Shown here: piece by piece, positions 1 to 5,224 of the stretch | How the letters are laid out: each line of letters begins with the position of its first letter | Numbering within the stretch: the stretch's first letter is position 1 | Assembly (NCBI GenBank): GCA_029986975.1 | Contig: DALTWR010000081.1 | Span: 1-5,224 of the forward strand | Origin: Methanocorpusculum sp. | GTDB lineage: Archaea > Halobacteriota > Methanomicrobia > Methanomicrobiales > Methanocorpusculaceae | Length of the DNA stretch: 5,224 nt | Reading direction: 5' to 3' | Made by a program: the position numbers and the translations under genes | Notes under the pieces: model-generated | Told to the model about the DNA's origin: nothing | Databases searched by the model: none | The model's input: the letters and a program-made list of their open reading frames with translations, nothing else

Positions 1-163
1 GTGAATAGGGCTGCGATTATCGAGAGGCTTTAGCCTCGAAGATAGAGCATGACCGCAGGGCATGCGGCTTGCGTTTCTCGATTGGCAAAGATTGGCGGTT
101 TCTTCGGCAACTTCCACCGACCAAGAAACCGTTTGTATTTCGAATATGGAGCTAAATATTACA
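1..163. other. Structured non-coding stretch, possible part of an RNA gene or element remnant
   Basis: No supportable coding region lies here, but the stretch is dense in inverted repeats. A hairpin pairs GAGGC (24-28) with GCCTC (33-37) around a TTTA loop, and can be extended by TATC (18-21) with GATA (41-44) across a purine-rich internal loop. GCATG (47-51) can pair with CATGC (61-65), or CCGCA (53-57) with TGCGG (63-67); these exclude each other. CTGCG (11-15) matches CGCAG (54-58). ATCGAGA (19-25) matches TCTCGAT (76-82). A 9-bp stem lies at 96-131. GATTGGC occurs twice, at 80-86 and 90-96. The stretch may continue left of the window. I do not recognise RNase P RNA, SRP RNA, a tRNA or a box C/D RNA in it. 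A structured RNA on the plus strand is an inference; a decayed mobile-element end is an alternative. Confidence 0.4.
96..131. terminator. Perfect 9-bp stem-loop, T-rich on its right side; possible terminator or RNA 3' hairpin
   Basis: CGGTTTCTT (96-104) is the exact reverse complement of AAGAAACCG (123-131). Inside the loop CGG (105-107) can pair with CCG (117-119), leaving a 9-nt apical loop. On the plus strand the stem is followed directly by TTTGTATTT (132-140), a terminator-like arrangement for an RNA entering from the left. On the minus strand it lies about 33 nt past the stop of the DUF457 gene, so it could also shape the 3' end of that mRNA. Archaeal termination relies mainly on T-runs, so the role is uncertain. 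Confidence 0.35.
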
Positions 164-949
164 TCATTTAAATTTCTGTACCGCACTCTTCTTCGCAGGA
201 ACTCCAGAACAAAGCAGGAAAATAATCCACAGCACCGCAGAAACACCTAAGCCCGCCGCTGCAGCATACACACAGGTAAACGGCAGAATCCCAAAGAAGA
301 AAACAACAAAGACCGCAGCCGCTGCGAGAAGAAGAATCACTGCATACACCCGCGGGCGGACATCTGTGCCGTCTCCTCTTAATTTTCCGCGAAGACGTCT
401 GAAGACAAACGGATAGAGATAATGAACGCCTGAATTGTCACAGGTATCCTCAACAAGATGAAGAAGACAGCCGAAGAGGAAACTCAGCCCGAAAAAGATA
501 ATGAACGGATGAAACCGGATGCCTGCTAAAGCGGGAATAAAGGACAGACCAAAACAGACAAGCTCTATCCAGAGAGTAAGCATCGCAGAAATACAGATGA
601 TACCGATAGGCGAGTGCGGCAGCTCACGGTGTCCCTGCTTCGCATAAATCTTATCACCGAATACCAGATGAAACACCGCACGAACCGGACGGTAGCAAAG
701 CCAGTTTATGATAAAACCGAACACCGGCGTTAAGAAAAACCGCTTCCCTTTTGCGCCCGGAATCGAAGAATGATAAATTGCCGCCTCCGTACCCTTATCA
801 ATATCAGGAGTCAAAGCCCCCACAAAAACGCCGAGGAAGAAAAGAATCACCGCAACAATACGGGAGAGAGTTGTTATCTGCAGAACAAACGGAGACGCAA
901 CAAGCAGCGCCGTCGAAAGAGACAGAAGAAGATGAGTAGAGCCTTTCAT
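164..949 (-). CDS. YdjM/DUF457-family integral membrane protein, predicted metal-dependent hydrolase
   Basis: This gene encodes 261 residues when read from the ATG at 949. Members of this family (LexA-binding inner membrane protein-associated hydrolase, PF04307) are polytopic membrane proteins whose conserved His and Asp residues are thought to bind metal; substrates are generally unknown. Visible family marks are T5-H6 near the N terminus, P48-D49-I50-D51 after the second hydrophobic segment, H107-R108 followed by P110-H111-S112 or close to it, and H164 with D168-T169, then G174 and P180. Hydrophobic segments lie near residues 7-27, 30-48, 74-95, 114-141, 147-166, 201-220 and 222-248, and the C-terminal tail is Lys-rich. 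A TTG three codons upstream (958) is possible, but an AGGT lies 9 nt before the ATG and would abut the TTG. The gene stands alone, diverging from ferritin. The family call is fairly firm; the enzymatic activity is unproven. Confidence 0.85.
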   Translation of the reverse strand: MKGSTHLLLSLSTALLVASPFVLQITTLSRIVAVILFFLGVFVGALTPDIDKGTEAAIYHSSIPGAKGKRFFLTPVFGFIINWLCYRPVRAVFHLVFGDKIYAKQGHRELPHSPIGIICISAMLTLWIELVCFGLSFIPALAGIRFHPFIIFFGLSFLFGCLLHLVEDTCDNSGVHYLYPFVFRRLRGKLRGDGTDVRPRVYAVILLLAAAAVFVVFFFGILPFTCVYAAAAGLGVSAVLWIIFLLCSGVPAKKSAVQKFK

Positions 950-958
950 AAATACCAA

Positions 959-962
959 ACCT
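959..962 (-). promoter_or_regulatory. Shine-Dalgarno-like AGGT for the DUF457 gene
   Basis: Read on the minus strand, CAGGT is followed by 9 nt and then ATG at 949. This spacing favours the ATG over the in-frame TTG at 958, which would start directly next to the motif. Confidence 0.5.
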
Positions 963-967
963 GAAAC

Positions 968-977
968 GAAACGTTTC
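968..977. promoter_or_regulatory. Perfect 10-bp palindrome in the divergent intergenic region, candidate operator
   Basis: GAAACGTTTC is a perfect palindrome, and a further GAAACG copy abuts it at 963-968. It lies 19 nt upstream of the DUF457 ATG and over 100 nt upstream of ferritin. On the minus strand a weak TATA-like AAATAAG (996-990) sits just before it, so the palindrome would fall close to the transcription start of the DUF457 gene, a position fit for repression. No known archaeal regulator site is recognised, and a 10-bp palindrome can arise by chance. Confidence 0.3.
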
Positions 978-1047
978 TAATTCTATCATTCTTATTTGAA
1001 TCCGAACAAGATGAAACTTGGGATAAAAGTGCCTCAATGTAGATGTG

Positions 1048-1055
1048 TTTATATC
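1048..1055 (+). promoter_or_regulatory. Candidate archaeal TATA box for the ferritin gene
   Basis: TTTATATC resembles the archaeal TATA element. Transcription would be expected to start roughly 25 nt downstream, near 1076, giving a short leader that still contains the Shine-Dalgarno motif at 1081. A second AT-rich box, GATAAAAG (1022-1029), is an alternative that would give a longer leader. The purine-rich BRE normally found just upstream of the TATA box is not strong. Confidence 0.45.
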
Positions 1056-1080
1056 TCCGAAAACAACATACATACAACAA

Positions 1081-1086
1081 AGGTGA
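1081..1086 (+). promoter_or_regulatory. Strong Shine-Dalgarno site fixing the ferritin start
   Basis: AGGTGA is complementary to the 3' end of archaeal 16S rRNA and lies 7 nt before the ATG at 1094. It decides against the in-frame ATG at 1043, which has no such site and overlaps the candidate TATA region. Confidence 0.8.
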
Positions 1087-1093
1087 CAAAGAC

Positions 1094-1606
1094 ATGTTAG
1101 ATGCAAAAGTATCTCAACTCTTAAACCAGCAGGTGAACAAGGAATTTTATTCCGCATACCTTTACCTTGACATTTCAAACTACTACGAAAAAATCCACCT
1201 CGACGGATTTGCAAACTGGTTCAAGATTCAGGCACAGGAAGAACGCGACCATGCAATGCTGATGTACCAGTATCTGCACAACAATGATGCAGAAGTAACC
1301 CTTGAAGCAATCGCAAAGCCGGACAAAGTCTTCACCGACAAGATGACTCCCTTAAAAGTGACTCTTGAGCACGAAAGATACGTAACATCTCTTATCAACG
1401 ACATCTATGCAGCAGCTTATGAAGTAAAAGATTTCCGCACCATGCAGTATCTTGACTGGTTCGTAAAGGAACAGGGCGAAGAAGAAAAGAACGCAACTGA
1501 CCTCATCGCAAAGATGGAACTCTTCGGAGACGATGCAAAAACCCTGTACATGGTAAATTCAGAACTCGGCACCCGTGTTTACAACCCGCCGTCACTGGTG
1601 CTCTAA
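1094..1606 (+). CDS. ftn: Non-haem ferritin (bacterial FtnA type)
   Basis: This 170-residue protein is a ferritin, which as a 24-subunit cytosolic shell oxidises Fe(II) and stores it as a ferric mineral, limiting iron-driven oxidative damage. All ferroxidase-centre residues of E. coli FtnA are present at the same residue numbers: E17, E50 and H53 for site A, E94 and E130 with E50 for site B, E49, E126 and E129 for the third site, plus Q127 and the nearby Y24 and W122. There is no methionine at residue 52 (it is Asp), the position that corresponds to the haem ligand of bacterioferritin, so the non-haem class is favoured. The C terminus LGTRVYNPPSL is typical of bacterial-type ferritins, and the length matches the family. 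The start is set by AGGTGA 7 nt upstream; the 17-codon extension back to 1043 does not look like ferritin. The gene is monocistronic, diverges from the DUF457 gene and converges on secY. No known iron-regulator box is seen. Confidence 0.96.
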   Translation: MLDAKVSQLLNQQVNKEFYSAYLYLDISNYYEKIHLDGFANWFKIQAQEERDHAMLMYQYLHNNDAEVTLEAIAKPDKVFTDKMTPLKVTLEHERYVTSLINDIYAAAYEVKDFRTMQYLDWFVKEQGEEEKNATDLIAKMELFGDDAKTLYMVNSELGTRVYNPPSLVL

Positions 1607-1617
1607 TCAACAACCAC

Positions 1618-1624
1618 TTTTTTT
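1618..1624 (+). terminator. T7 run, probable ferritin terminator
   Basis: Seven consecutive T residues begin 11 nt after the ferritin stop codon. Oligo-T on the non-template strand is the usual intrinsic termination signal in archaea. No stable hairpin directly precedes it. Confidence 0.55.
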
Positions 1625-1711
1625 CCTGCAGATAACTCCCAAAGAGAAATCAGCATACACAGTATGACATCAGAAAATCTGACACCTTAGATTACTCAAA
1701 ACAATCTCACT

Positions 1712-1726
1712 AAAAAAATGGGTTTT
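1712..1726 (-). terminator. Probable terminator at the end of the spc operon
   Basis: Read on the minus strand, AAAAACCCATTTTTTT ends in seven T residues at 1718-1712, starting 24 nt past the secY stop. The five A residues can also fold onto the T run as a weak stem. Its position between convergent genes fits the end of the ribosomal-protein transcript. Confidence 0.55.
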
Positions 1727-1742
1727 TGAATATGCGCAAAGA

Positions 1743-3188
1743 TTACTCTTTACTGAAGAATCCGCGCATAAACGGATACATCTCCATCATCTGCTCATTT
1801 GCAATCTGTTCATACAGACGGTAAATGATAGAGACAGTCAGCAGAAGTCCGGTACCTCCGACAAATCCGATAATACCAAGCATGTTGGCAAGGACAGAGA
1901 GAACACCGATGAAAACTCCGCCAATCACCGTAACTCTTGGAATGTATCTGTCGAGATATCTTTCCAGAACAGCAGGGCTTCTCCGGTAACCCGGAATCTG
2001 CATACCTGAGTTCTGAATCTGGCGTGCGACATGCTTCGAATCAAGACCTGCAGTCTTAACCCAGAAGATAGCAAACAGCGCACCGCCTAAGACCATCACA
2101 ATGATATCAATACCAAGTCTGATAATGACTTCCCACACCGCATGACCTGCACCGGTAAATTGCGGAAGCCACCACATCCAGTCCTGCGGCTGATTAATCG
2201 GTGCAATATACCACATCAAACCATTCAGCGGAGTAGAACCGTTGAACTCACCTAATGCAGTAATTCCTGCAGACGATAAAATCATACCAATCATCTGAAC
2301 GTTTGCCTGCAGAACACGGACTAAAATCATCGGCAGAACACTTGCGTAAACAAGTTTAACCGGGAATCTTGAACGTGCACCGCGGACATTGGCATGTGCA
2401 AGCGGAATTTCAATTCTGGTAGATTCAACATAGACAATCAGGAAGAATAAACCGACAGTAGTTACCAGTGCCAGAATCTGCAGACCAAAGTAATCGATGA
2501 AGTTTTCACCCGAACCGATTACCTGGAACAGACGCGGGAAGAAACCGGATGCAAATCCATCGGTTGAACCTGACGAAGACCAGTTGAAGAAACCATTAAC
2601 AATACCCTGAGCAACTCCTGCAACGATGAAGAGACCCACACCTGAGCCAATACCCCATTTGGAGACAACCTCATCCATGAACATGATAAGGACACCGCCT
2701 ATACAAATCTGGATGAAGATTAAAAACATCACAAAGCCTGAGTTTCCTCCAAAGAGAGCAGAGACGTTTGCATCAGCAACCATCCAGCCGCTGAGCACGT
2801 TCGGCAGAGCCTCTAAGATAATCATTACAAAGATAAGGAGCTTCTGCAAACCCATGTAGAGAACCTGACCGCGCTGGTCAGACGTGTTAATCTTAATCAG
2901 ATCAGCACCGCGAAGCAGCTGCAGAACGATAGAAGCTGTAACGATTGGACCAATACCTAAGTGAACAATAGTACCCTGAGCACCGGCGAGCAACGCACGG
3001 TAGTACTCAAAGATATCCACAGAAGTTGATGCCAGTCCGAATACAGGAATGTTCGTTAATATGAAATAAATGAGCAGCACTGCGGCAGTCCACATCAGCT
3101 TATTCTTGAAGTGGACGTGACCTTCCGGCGGCTTGACTGACGGCATACGCGACAGCAAGGGTTCCATTCGATCTAACACTTTTCCCAT
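1743..3188 (-). CDS. secY: Preprotein translocase subunit SecY (Sec61 alpha)
   Basis: This 481-residue protein is the pore-forming subunit of the SecYE-beta translocon, which moves proteins across or into the cytoplasmic membrane together with the ribosome or SRP pathway. The ten-helix layout is visible: TM1 at about 31-52, the plug and TM2 at about 53-93, TM3 near 113-136, TM4 near 151-171, TM5 near 181-200, TM6 near 234-254, TM7 near 279-304, TM8 near 355-377, TM9 near 418-440 and TM10 near 442-457. The cytosolic loop between TM6 and TM7 has the basic ARSRFP segment (271-276) that faces the ribosome, the loop between TM8 and TM9 has the GYRRSP segment (400-405), and the C-terminal tail ends in YPFMRGFFSKE. 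Length is at the upper end for archaea, with long external loops near 137-150, 200-232 and 305-350. The ATG at 3188 follows CAGGT with 8 nt spacing, 19 nt after the L15 stop. SecY is last in the operon; adenylate kinase, often next in archaea, is absent. Confidence 0.98.
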   Translation of the reverse strand: MGKVLDRMEPLLSRMPSVKPPEGHVHFKNKLMWTAAVLLIYFILTNIPVFGLASTSVDIFEYYRALLAGAQGTIVHLGIGPIVTASIVLQLLRGADLIKINTSDQRGQVLYMGLQKLLIFVMIILEALPNVLSGWMVADANVSALFGGNSGFVMFLIFIQICIGGVLIMFMDEVVSKWGIGSGVGLFIVAGVAQGIVNGFFNWSSSGSTDGFASGFFPRLFQVIGSGENFIDYFGLQILALVTTVGLFFLIVYVESTRIEIPLAHANVRGARSRFPVKLVYASVLPMILVRVLQANVQMIGMILSSAGITALGEFNGSTPLNGLMWYIAPINQPQDWMWWLPQFTGAGHAVWEVIIRLGIDIIVMVLGGALFAIFWVKTAGLDSKHVARQIQNSGMQIPGYRRSPAVLERYLDRYIPRVTVIGGVFIGVLSVLANMLGIIGFVGGTGLLLTVSIIYRLYEQIANEQMMEMYPFMRGFFSKE

Positions 3189-3207
3189 GAGTGATTACCT
3201 GAAAAAT

Positions 3208-3633
3208 TTATTCTAAGGAGAGAGCCTGACCGCCCTTCTCCTCAATCTTTGCGACTGCGCTGGCAGAGAATGCCTCAGCAGTAATAGCGAGCTTGCGGGT
3301 AACTTTACCGCCGCCTAAGACCTTCTCAACACCAATGCTTGCTGCATCGAGTTTAACAACGTCTCCTTCCTGAGATGCAAGGCCTCTTGCAAGCAGACTC
3401 GGTACAAGTTCATCAATCTCTCCGATGTCCATGACATCCCAGGAGTATGAAGTCTTGCAGACGAATCCGTGTTTGCCTTCGGTTCTTCCGAGGAAGTAGA
3501 AGCGGGTAAAGTTGTGGTCACGCCATCCTGCTGCTCCGCGGCCTCCGCGGTTACCTGCACCACGGCGGTTTTTGTGGGTTCCTCCGCCGCATGTGCGGGA
3601 ACCCCGGAACTTTGAACGCTTATTTACTGGCAT
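3208..3633 (-). CDS. rpl15: 50S ribosomal protein L15 (uL15, eukaryotic L27a type)
   Basis: The gene encodes 141 residues, the usual length for archaeal uL15, a component of the large ribosomal subunit whose extended N-terminal arm threads into 23S rRNA. The N-terminal part is basic and Gly-rich, with RGSRTCGGGTHKNRRGAGNR at 10-29 and a following GGRGAAGW. The C-terminal globular part carries the L15 signature around residues 105-136, including KVLGGGKVTRKL and a final KGG. The ATG at 3633 is preceded by GAGGTAA with 5 nt spacing, and that site overlaps the L30 stop codon, pointing to translational coupling. The next gene, secY, starts 19 nt after its stop, the common L15-secY order. Confidence 0.97.
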   Translation of the reverse strand: MPVNKRSKFRGSRTCGGGTHKNRRGAGNRGGRGAAGWRDHNFTRFYFLGRTEGKHGFVCKTSYSWDVMDIGEIDELVPSLLARGLASQEGDVVKLDAASIGVEKVLGGGKVTRKLAITAEAFSASAVAKIEEKGGQALSLE

Positions 3634-3638
3634 GTTTT

Positions 3639-3645
3639 TTACCTC
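3639..3645 (-). promoter_or_regulatory. Shine-Dalgarno site of L15 overlapping the L30 stop codon
   Basis: On the minus strand GAGGTAA contains the TAA stop of the L30 gene and lies 5 nt before the L15 ATG. A ribosome terminating on L30 would cover the L15 start, so coupled translation is a reasonable inference. Confidence 0.7.
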
Positions 3646-4100
3646 ATCTTGATAAGGAGATCGTTAATCTCCGGACCGTAGTAACCAAGTGCTCCACCCT
3701 GATTAAACGTGCGTTTAGTGCTCTTATAGCCCTTTCTTGGCGGGTGCATACGAAGAACCGGCTTTAACTCCGGAACATCTTTCATGCGAATCTCGCCGGA
3801 AACAATTGCTGCTGCGAGTTCTGCGATGGTTGCATACTTGGTTGCAGATTTCACATACTCATCAGTGAGCGGCTTGTTTGCAGTGAGTCTTCCACGGGTT
3901 TCAAGAATGGTTGCTAAGGTCTCTGCGTTGATTTCACCGAATGCAACATAGTCTTTGACCTTTCTGACCATACCGAGATACTCGGGAGTCTCCGGGACTA
4001 AGACACAGTGGTTGATGTGGTGAAGGCGGAGCATCTTTAATGTCTCCTTAATTTCACGGCGGGTATTTACAATACCTCTGACCTGAACTAACGCGTACAT
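3639..4100 (-). CDS. rpl30: 50S ribosomal protein L30 (uL30, archaeal/eukaryotic L7 type)
   Basis: This 153-residue protein is a large-subunit ribosomal protein. Bacterial L30 is only about 60 residues, so the length alone marks it as the archaeal/eukaryotic L7-like form. The core L30 fold is seen at residues 1-57, beginning YALVQVRG and continuing through IKETLKMLRLHHINHCVLVP and a MVRKVKDYVAFGEI segment. The C-terminal extension contains the conserved basic and Gly-rich part HPPRKGYKSTKR (119-130), then FNQGGALGYYG. The ATG overlaps the S5 stop codon by one base (TAATG), with GGAGGT inside the S5 gene 8 nt upstream, so its translation is probably coupled to S5. Confidence 0.97.
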   Translation of the reverse strand: MYALVQVRGIVNTRREIKETLKMLRLHHINHCVLVPETPEYLGMVRKVKDYVAFGEINAETLATILETRGRLTANKPLTDEYVKSATKYATIAELAAAIVSGEIRMKDVPELKPVLRMHPPRKGYKSTKRTFNQGGALGYYGPEINDLLIKMR

Positions 4101-4720
4101 TACTGCTTACCTCCGACACGAATAAGGTTTGTTTCACGGAGTGCGTTGAAGGTTGCCTTTGCGAAGTTAAGGGTGGTTCTGGTCTGACCGCTGGTGGTTA
4201 CCCACACATCCTGAATACCTGCGAGTGCCAGAACTTTCTTTCCGACATCTCCGGTTACAAGACCGATTCCCTTCGGCGCCGGCTTTAAGGTAACGGTGAC
4301 AGAGCCTGCCTTACCGGAAACTTCCCACGGAACAGAGTGTTTCTGTCCGCAGCCGCATTCCCATGAACCGCATCCTCTCTTGACCTTTACGATAGAGAGT
4401 TTTGCTGCAGTGATTGCCTTTTTAATCGCAGTTCCGACCTGAACATCTCTGCCCTGACCGAAACCGATGTAACCATCCTTGTTGCCGATGACAACGACAG
4501 CTCTGAACTTAATACGGCGTCCGGAGTCAGTCATACGCTGCATCATATCAATGCAGAGGACTTCGTCAGCAAGGTCGGGGAGCATTGCGTCAACAATACC
4601 CTCTTCTTTGATGGGGTAGCCGGATGCAAGAACTTCATCGAAGTTTGCAAATTCGCCAGCCATGACCTTCTTGCCAAGACCGGTTACCGGAACCCATGCT
4701 TCCTGTTGCTCGTAAGCCAT
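4100..4720 (-). CDS. rps5: 30S ribosomal protein S5 (uS5, eukaryotic S2 type)
   Basis: The gene encodes 206 residues of the small-subunit protein uS5, which lies near the mRNA entry channel and contributes to decoding accuracy. The N-terminal dsRBD-like S5 domain runs from about 52 to 113, with [20 protein letters not shown] and GFGQGRDV. The C-terminal domain covers about 138-200, with [14 protein letters not shown] and the segment [21 protein letters not shown]. Between them is a Cys-rich insert with C117, C122, C124 and H128, a normal feature of archaeal uS5 that could coordinate a metal; this role is inference. The ATG at 4720 follows the L18 stop by one base, and its AAGGAG motif (4736-4731) lies inside the L18 gene with 10 nt spacing. 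Confidence 0.97.
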   Translation of the reverse strand: MAYEQQEAWVPVTGLGKKVMAGEFANFDEVLASGYPIKEEGIVDAMLPDLADEVLCIDMMQRMTDSGRRIKFRAVVVIGNKDGYIGFGQGRDVQVGTAIKKAITAAKLSIVKVKRGCGSWECGCGQKHSVPWEVSGKAGSVTVTLKPAPKGIGLVTGDVGKKVLALAGIQDVWVTTSGQTRTTLNFAKATFNALRETNLIRVGGKQ

Positions 4721-4721
4721 A

Positions 4722-5224
4722 TTACTTCAGCTCCTTAAGAATTGCCGCCTTAACAGCTTCAACATTTTCTGCTAAGTCTTTAGAGTTCTCGTCGTATTCT
4801 GCAATTACTTTGCCCATGCAGCGATCGTCATCGGGGAGAATCTCTTCTCCGACAGGAACTTCGAAGCCTGCTTCAACTGCTCCTTTAACTGCTGCAAAGA
4901 CACGTGCACCTGCAGATGCAACCTGCAGACCGATATCTGCGATAGCCTCAGTGTATCCTGCATTCTTTGCGCGGACTGCGAATAACAGACCGGATAAGTA
5001 TGCTGCAGGAGTGTTTCCGAGGTATCCTTTGTATCCGTAGTTTACGAGGTCTTTACTGTTGACCTGAACTAAGGTGTAGTCACCCTCCATCTTTGCTGCA
5101 ACGAGCTGGATGATGATGTGACGGTTGGTCTTTCTGATGACCATACGGTTCTTACCGGAGACAATTAACCGCTGGCGCTGGTAGTAGTCAGTTTTGCCTT
5201 CCCGGCGTCTTCTGAACTGAACGA
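4722..5224 (-). CDS. rpl18: 50S ribosomal protein L18 (uL18, eukaryotic L5 type), 5' end cut by window
   Basis: The reading frame is open to the right-hand edge, and 166 residues are visible; about ten N-terminal residues are probably missing. The visible part opens with [20 protein letters not shown], the typical N terminus of archaeal L18, so the ATG at 5144 is an internal methionine (residue 27 of the visible part) and not the start. The family core follows: a [14 protein letters not shown] strand-rich segment, the [18 protein letters not shown] motif and [20 protein letters not shown]. uL18 binds 5S rRNA and helps form the central protuberance of the large subunit. The length is that of the archaeal/eukaryotic form. 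It is the first of the five visible operon genes; the operon promoter lies outside the window. Confidence 0.97.
   Translation of the reverse strand, partial: VQFRRRREGKTDYYQRQRLIVSGKNRMVIRKTNRHIIIQLVAAKMEGDYTLVQVNSKDLVNYGYKGYLGNTPAAYLSGLLFAVRAKNAGYTEAIADIGLQVASAGARVFAAVKGAVEAGFEVPVGEEILPDDDRCMGKVIAEYDENSKDLAENVEAVKAAILKELK

Noticed and set aside
1..70. 3' end of a TnpB gene with an omega-RNA-like hairpin
   Set aside because: The GAGGC/GCCTC hairpin is loosely like IS605-family ends, but no transposase residues or element boundary can be read from the visible sequence.
62..250. Plus-strand 62-codon open frame over the left structured region
   Set aside because: It has no ribosome binding site, overlaps the inverted repeats and the 3' end of the DUF457 gene, and its translation resembles no family.
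751..964. Two overlapping plus-strand frames opposite the N-terminal part of the DUF457 gene
   Set aside because: They are highly charged, low-complexity translations of the antisense of hydrophobic codons, as expected for a shadow of a membrane protein gene.
804..1214. Minus-strand 136-codon open frame across the divergent intergenic region
   Set aside because: It overlaps both the well-supported ferritin start and the DUF457 gene and has no family features.
1670..1682. TCAGA/TCTGA 5-bp inverted repeat in the ferritin-secY spacer
   Set aside because: The stem is short and AT-rich, sits on neither T run, and is expected by chance in a spacer of this size.
2626..2859. Plus-strand open frame inside secY
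   Set aside because: It is antisense to conserved SecY membrane segments and has no start signal.
3315..3563. Minus-strand 82-codon frame within L15
   Set aside because: It is an out-of-frame shadow of the L15 gene.
4696..5040. Plus-strand 114-codon frame opposite L18
   Set aside because: It is antisense to conserved L18 codons, Ala- and Ser-rich by composition, with no supporting signals.
1043..5224. A new defence, biosynthetic or mobile system
   Set aside because: Every gene from the ferritin to the right edge belongs to a well-known housekeeping or iron-storage family in intact form, with no unexplained gene cluster.

Overview
The window is a piece of a euryarchaeal chromosome. The right-hand two thirds (from about position 1740 to the edge) is the distal end of the archaeal spc ribosomal-protein operon, read on the minus strand in the order L18 - S5 - L30 - L15 - secY. 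The proteins are archaeal in type: a long L30 of 153 residues, an S5 with the archaeal Cys-rich insert, a Gly-rich L15 of the L27a type, and a SecY of 481 residues. Start codons are preceded by bacterial-like Shine-Dalgarno motifs, and T-rich runs follow the last genes, as is usual in methanogens. Moderate G+C and protein style suggest a methanogen of the Methanomicrobiales, possibly near Methanocorpusculum. That assignment is from memory of the families and is not proven here.

Layout from left to right. Positions 1-163 hold no convincing gene but are rich in inverted repeats, including a perfect 9-bp stem, and may be part of a structured RNA or the remnant of an element. Positions 164-949 (minus) encode a membrane protein of the YdjM/DUF457 predicted metal-dependent hydrolase family. 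A 144-bp divergent intergenic region follows, with a perfect 10-bp palindrome, a TATA-like box and a strong ribosome binding site. Positions 1094-1606 (plus) encode a non-haem ferritin with every ferroxidase ligand of E. coli FtnA at the same residue number. Positions 1607-1742 are a convergent spacer with a T7 run on each strand, one for ferritin and one for the spc operon. Positions 1743-5224 (minus) are the ribosomal and translocon genes, with L18 cut at the window edge.

The five minus-strand operon genes are packed with gaps of -1 to 19 nt, and several ribosome binding sites lie inside the preceding gene, which suggests translational coupling. They supply four large- or small-subunit ribosomal proteins and the core of the Sec translocon. 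Ferritin and the DUF457 protein are separate transcription units with no visible functional tie to that operon. I see no sign of a new multi-gene system. The least explained part is the structured stretch at the left edge.
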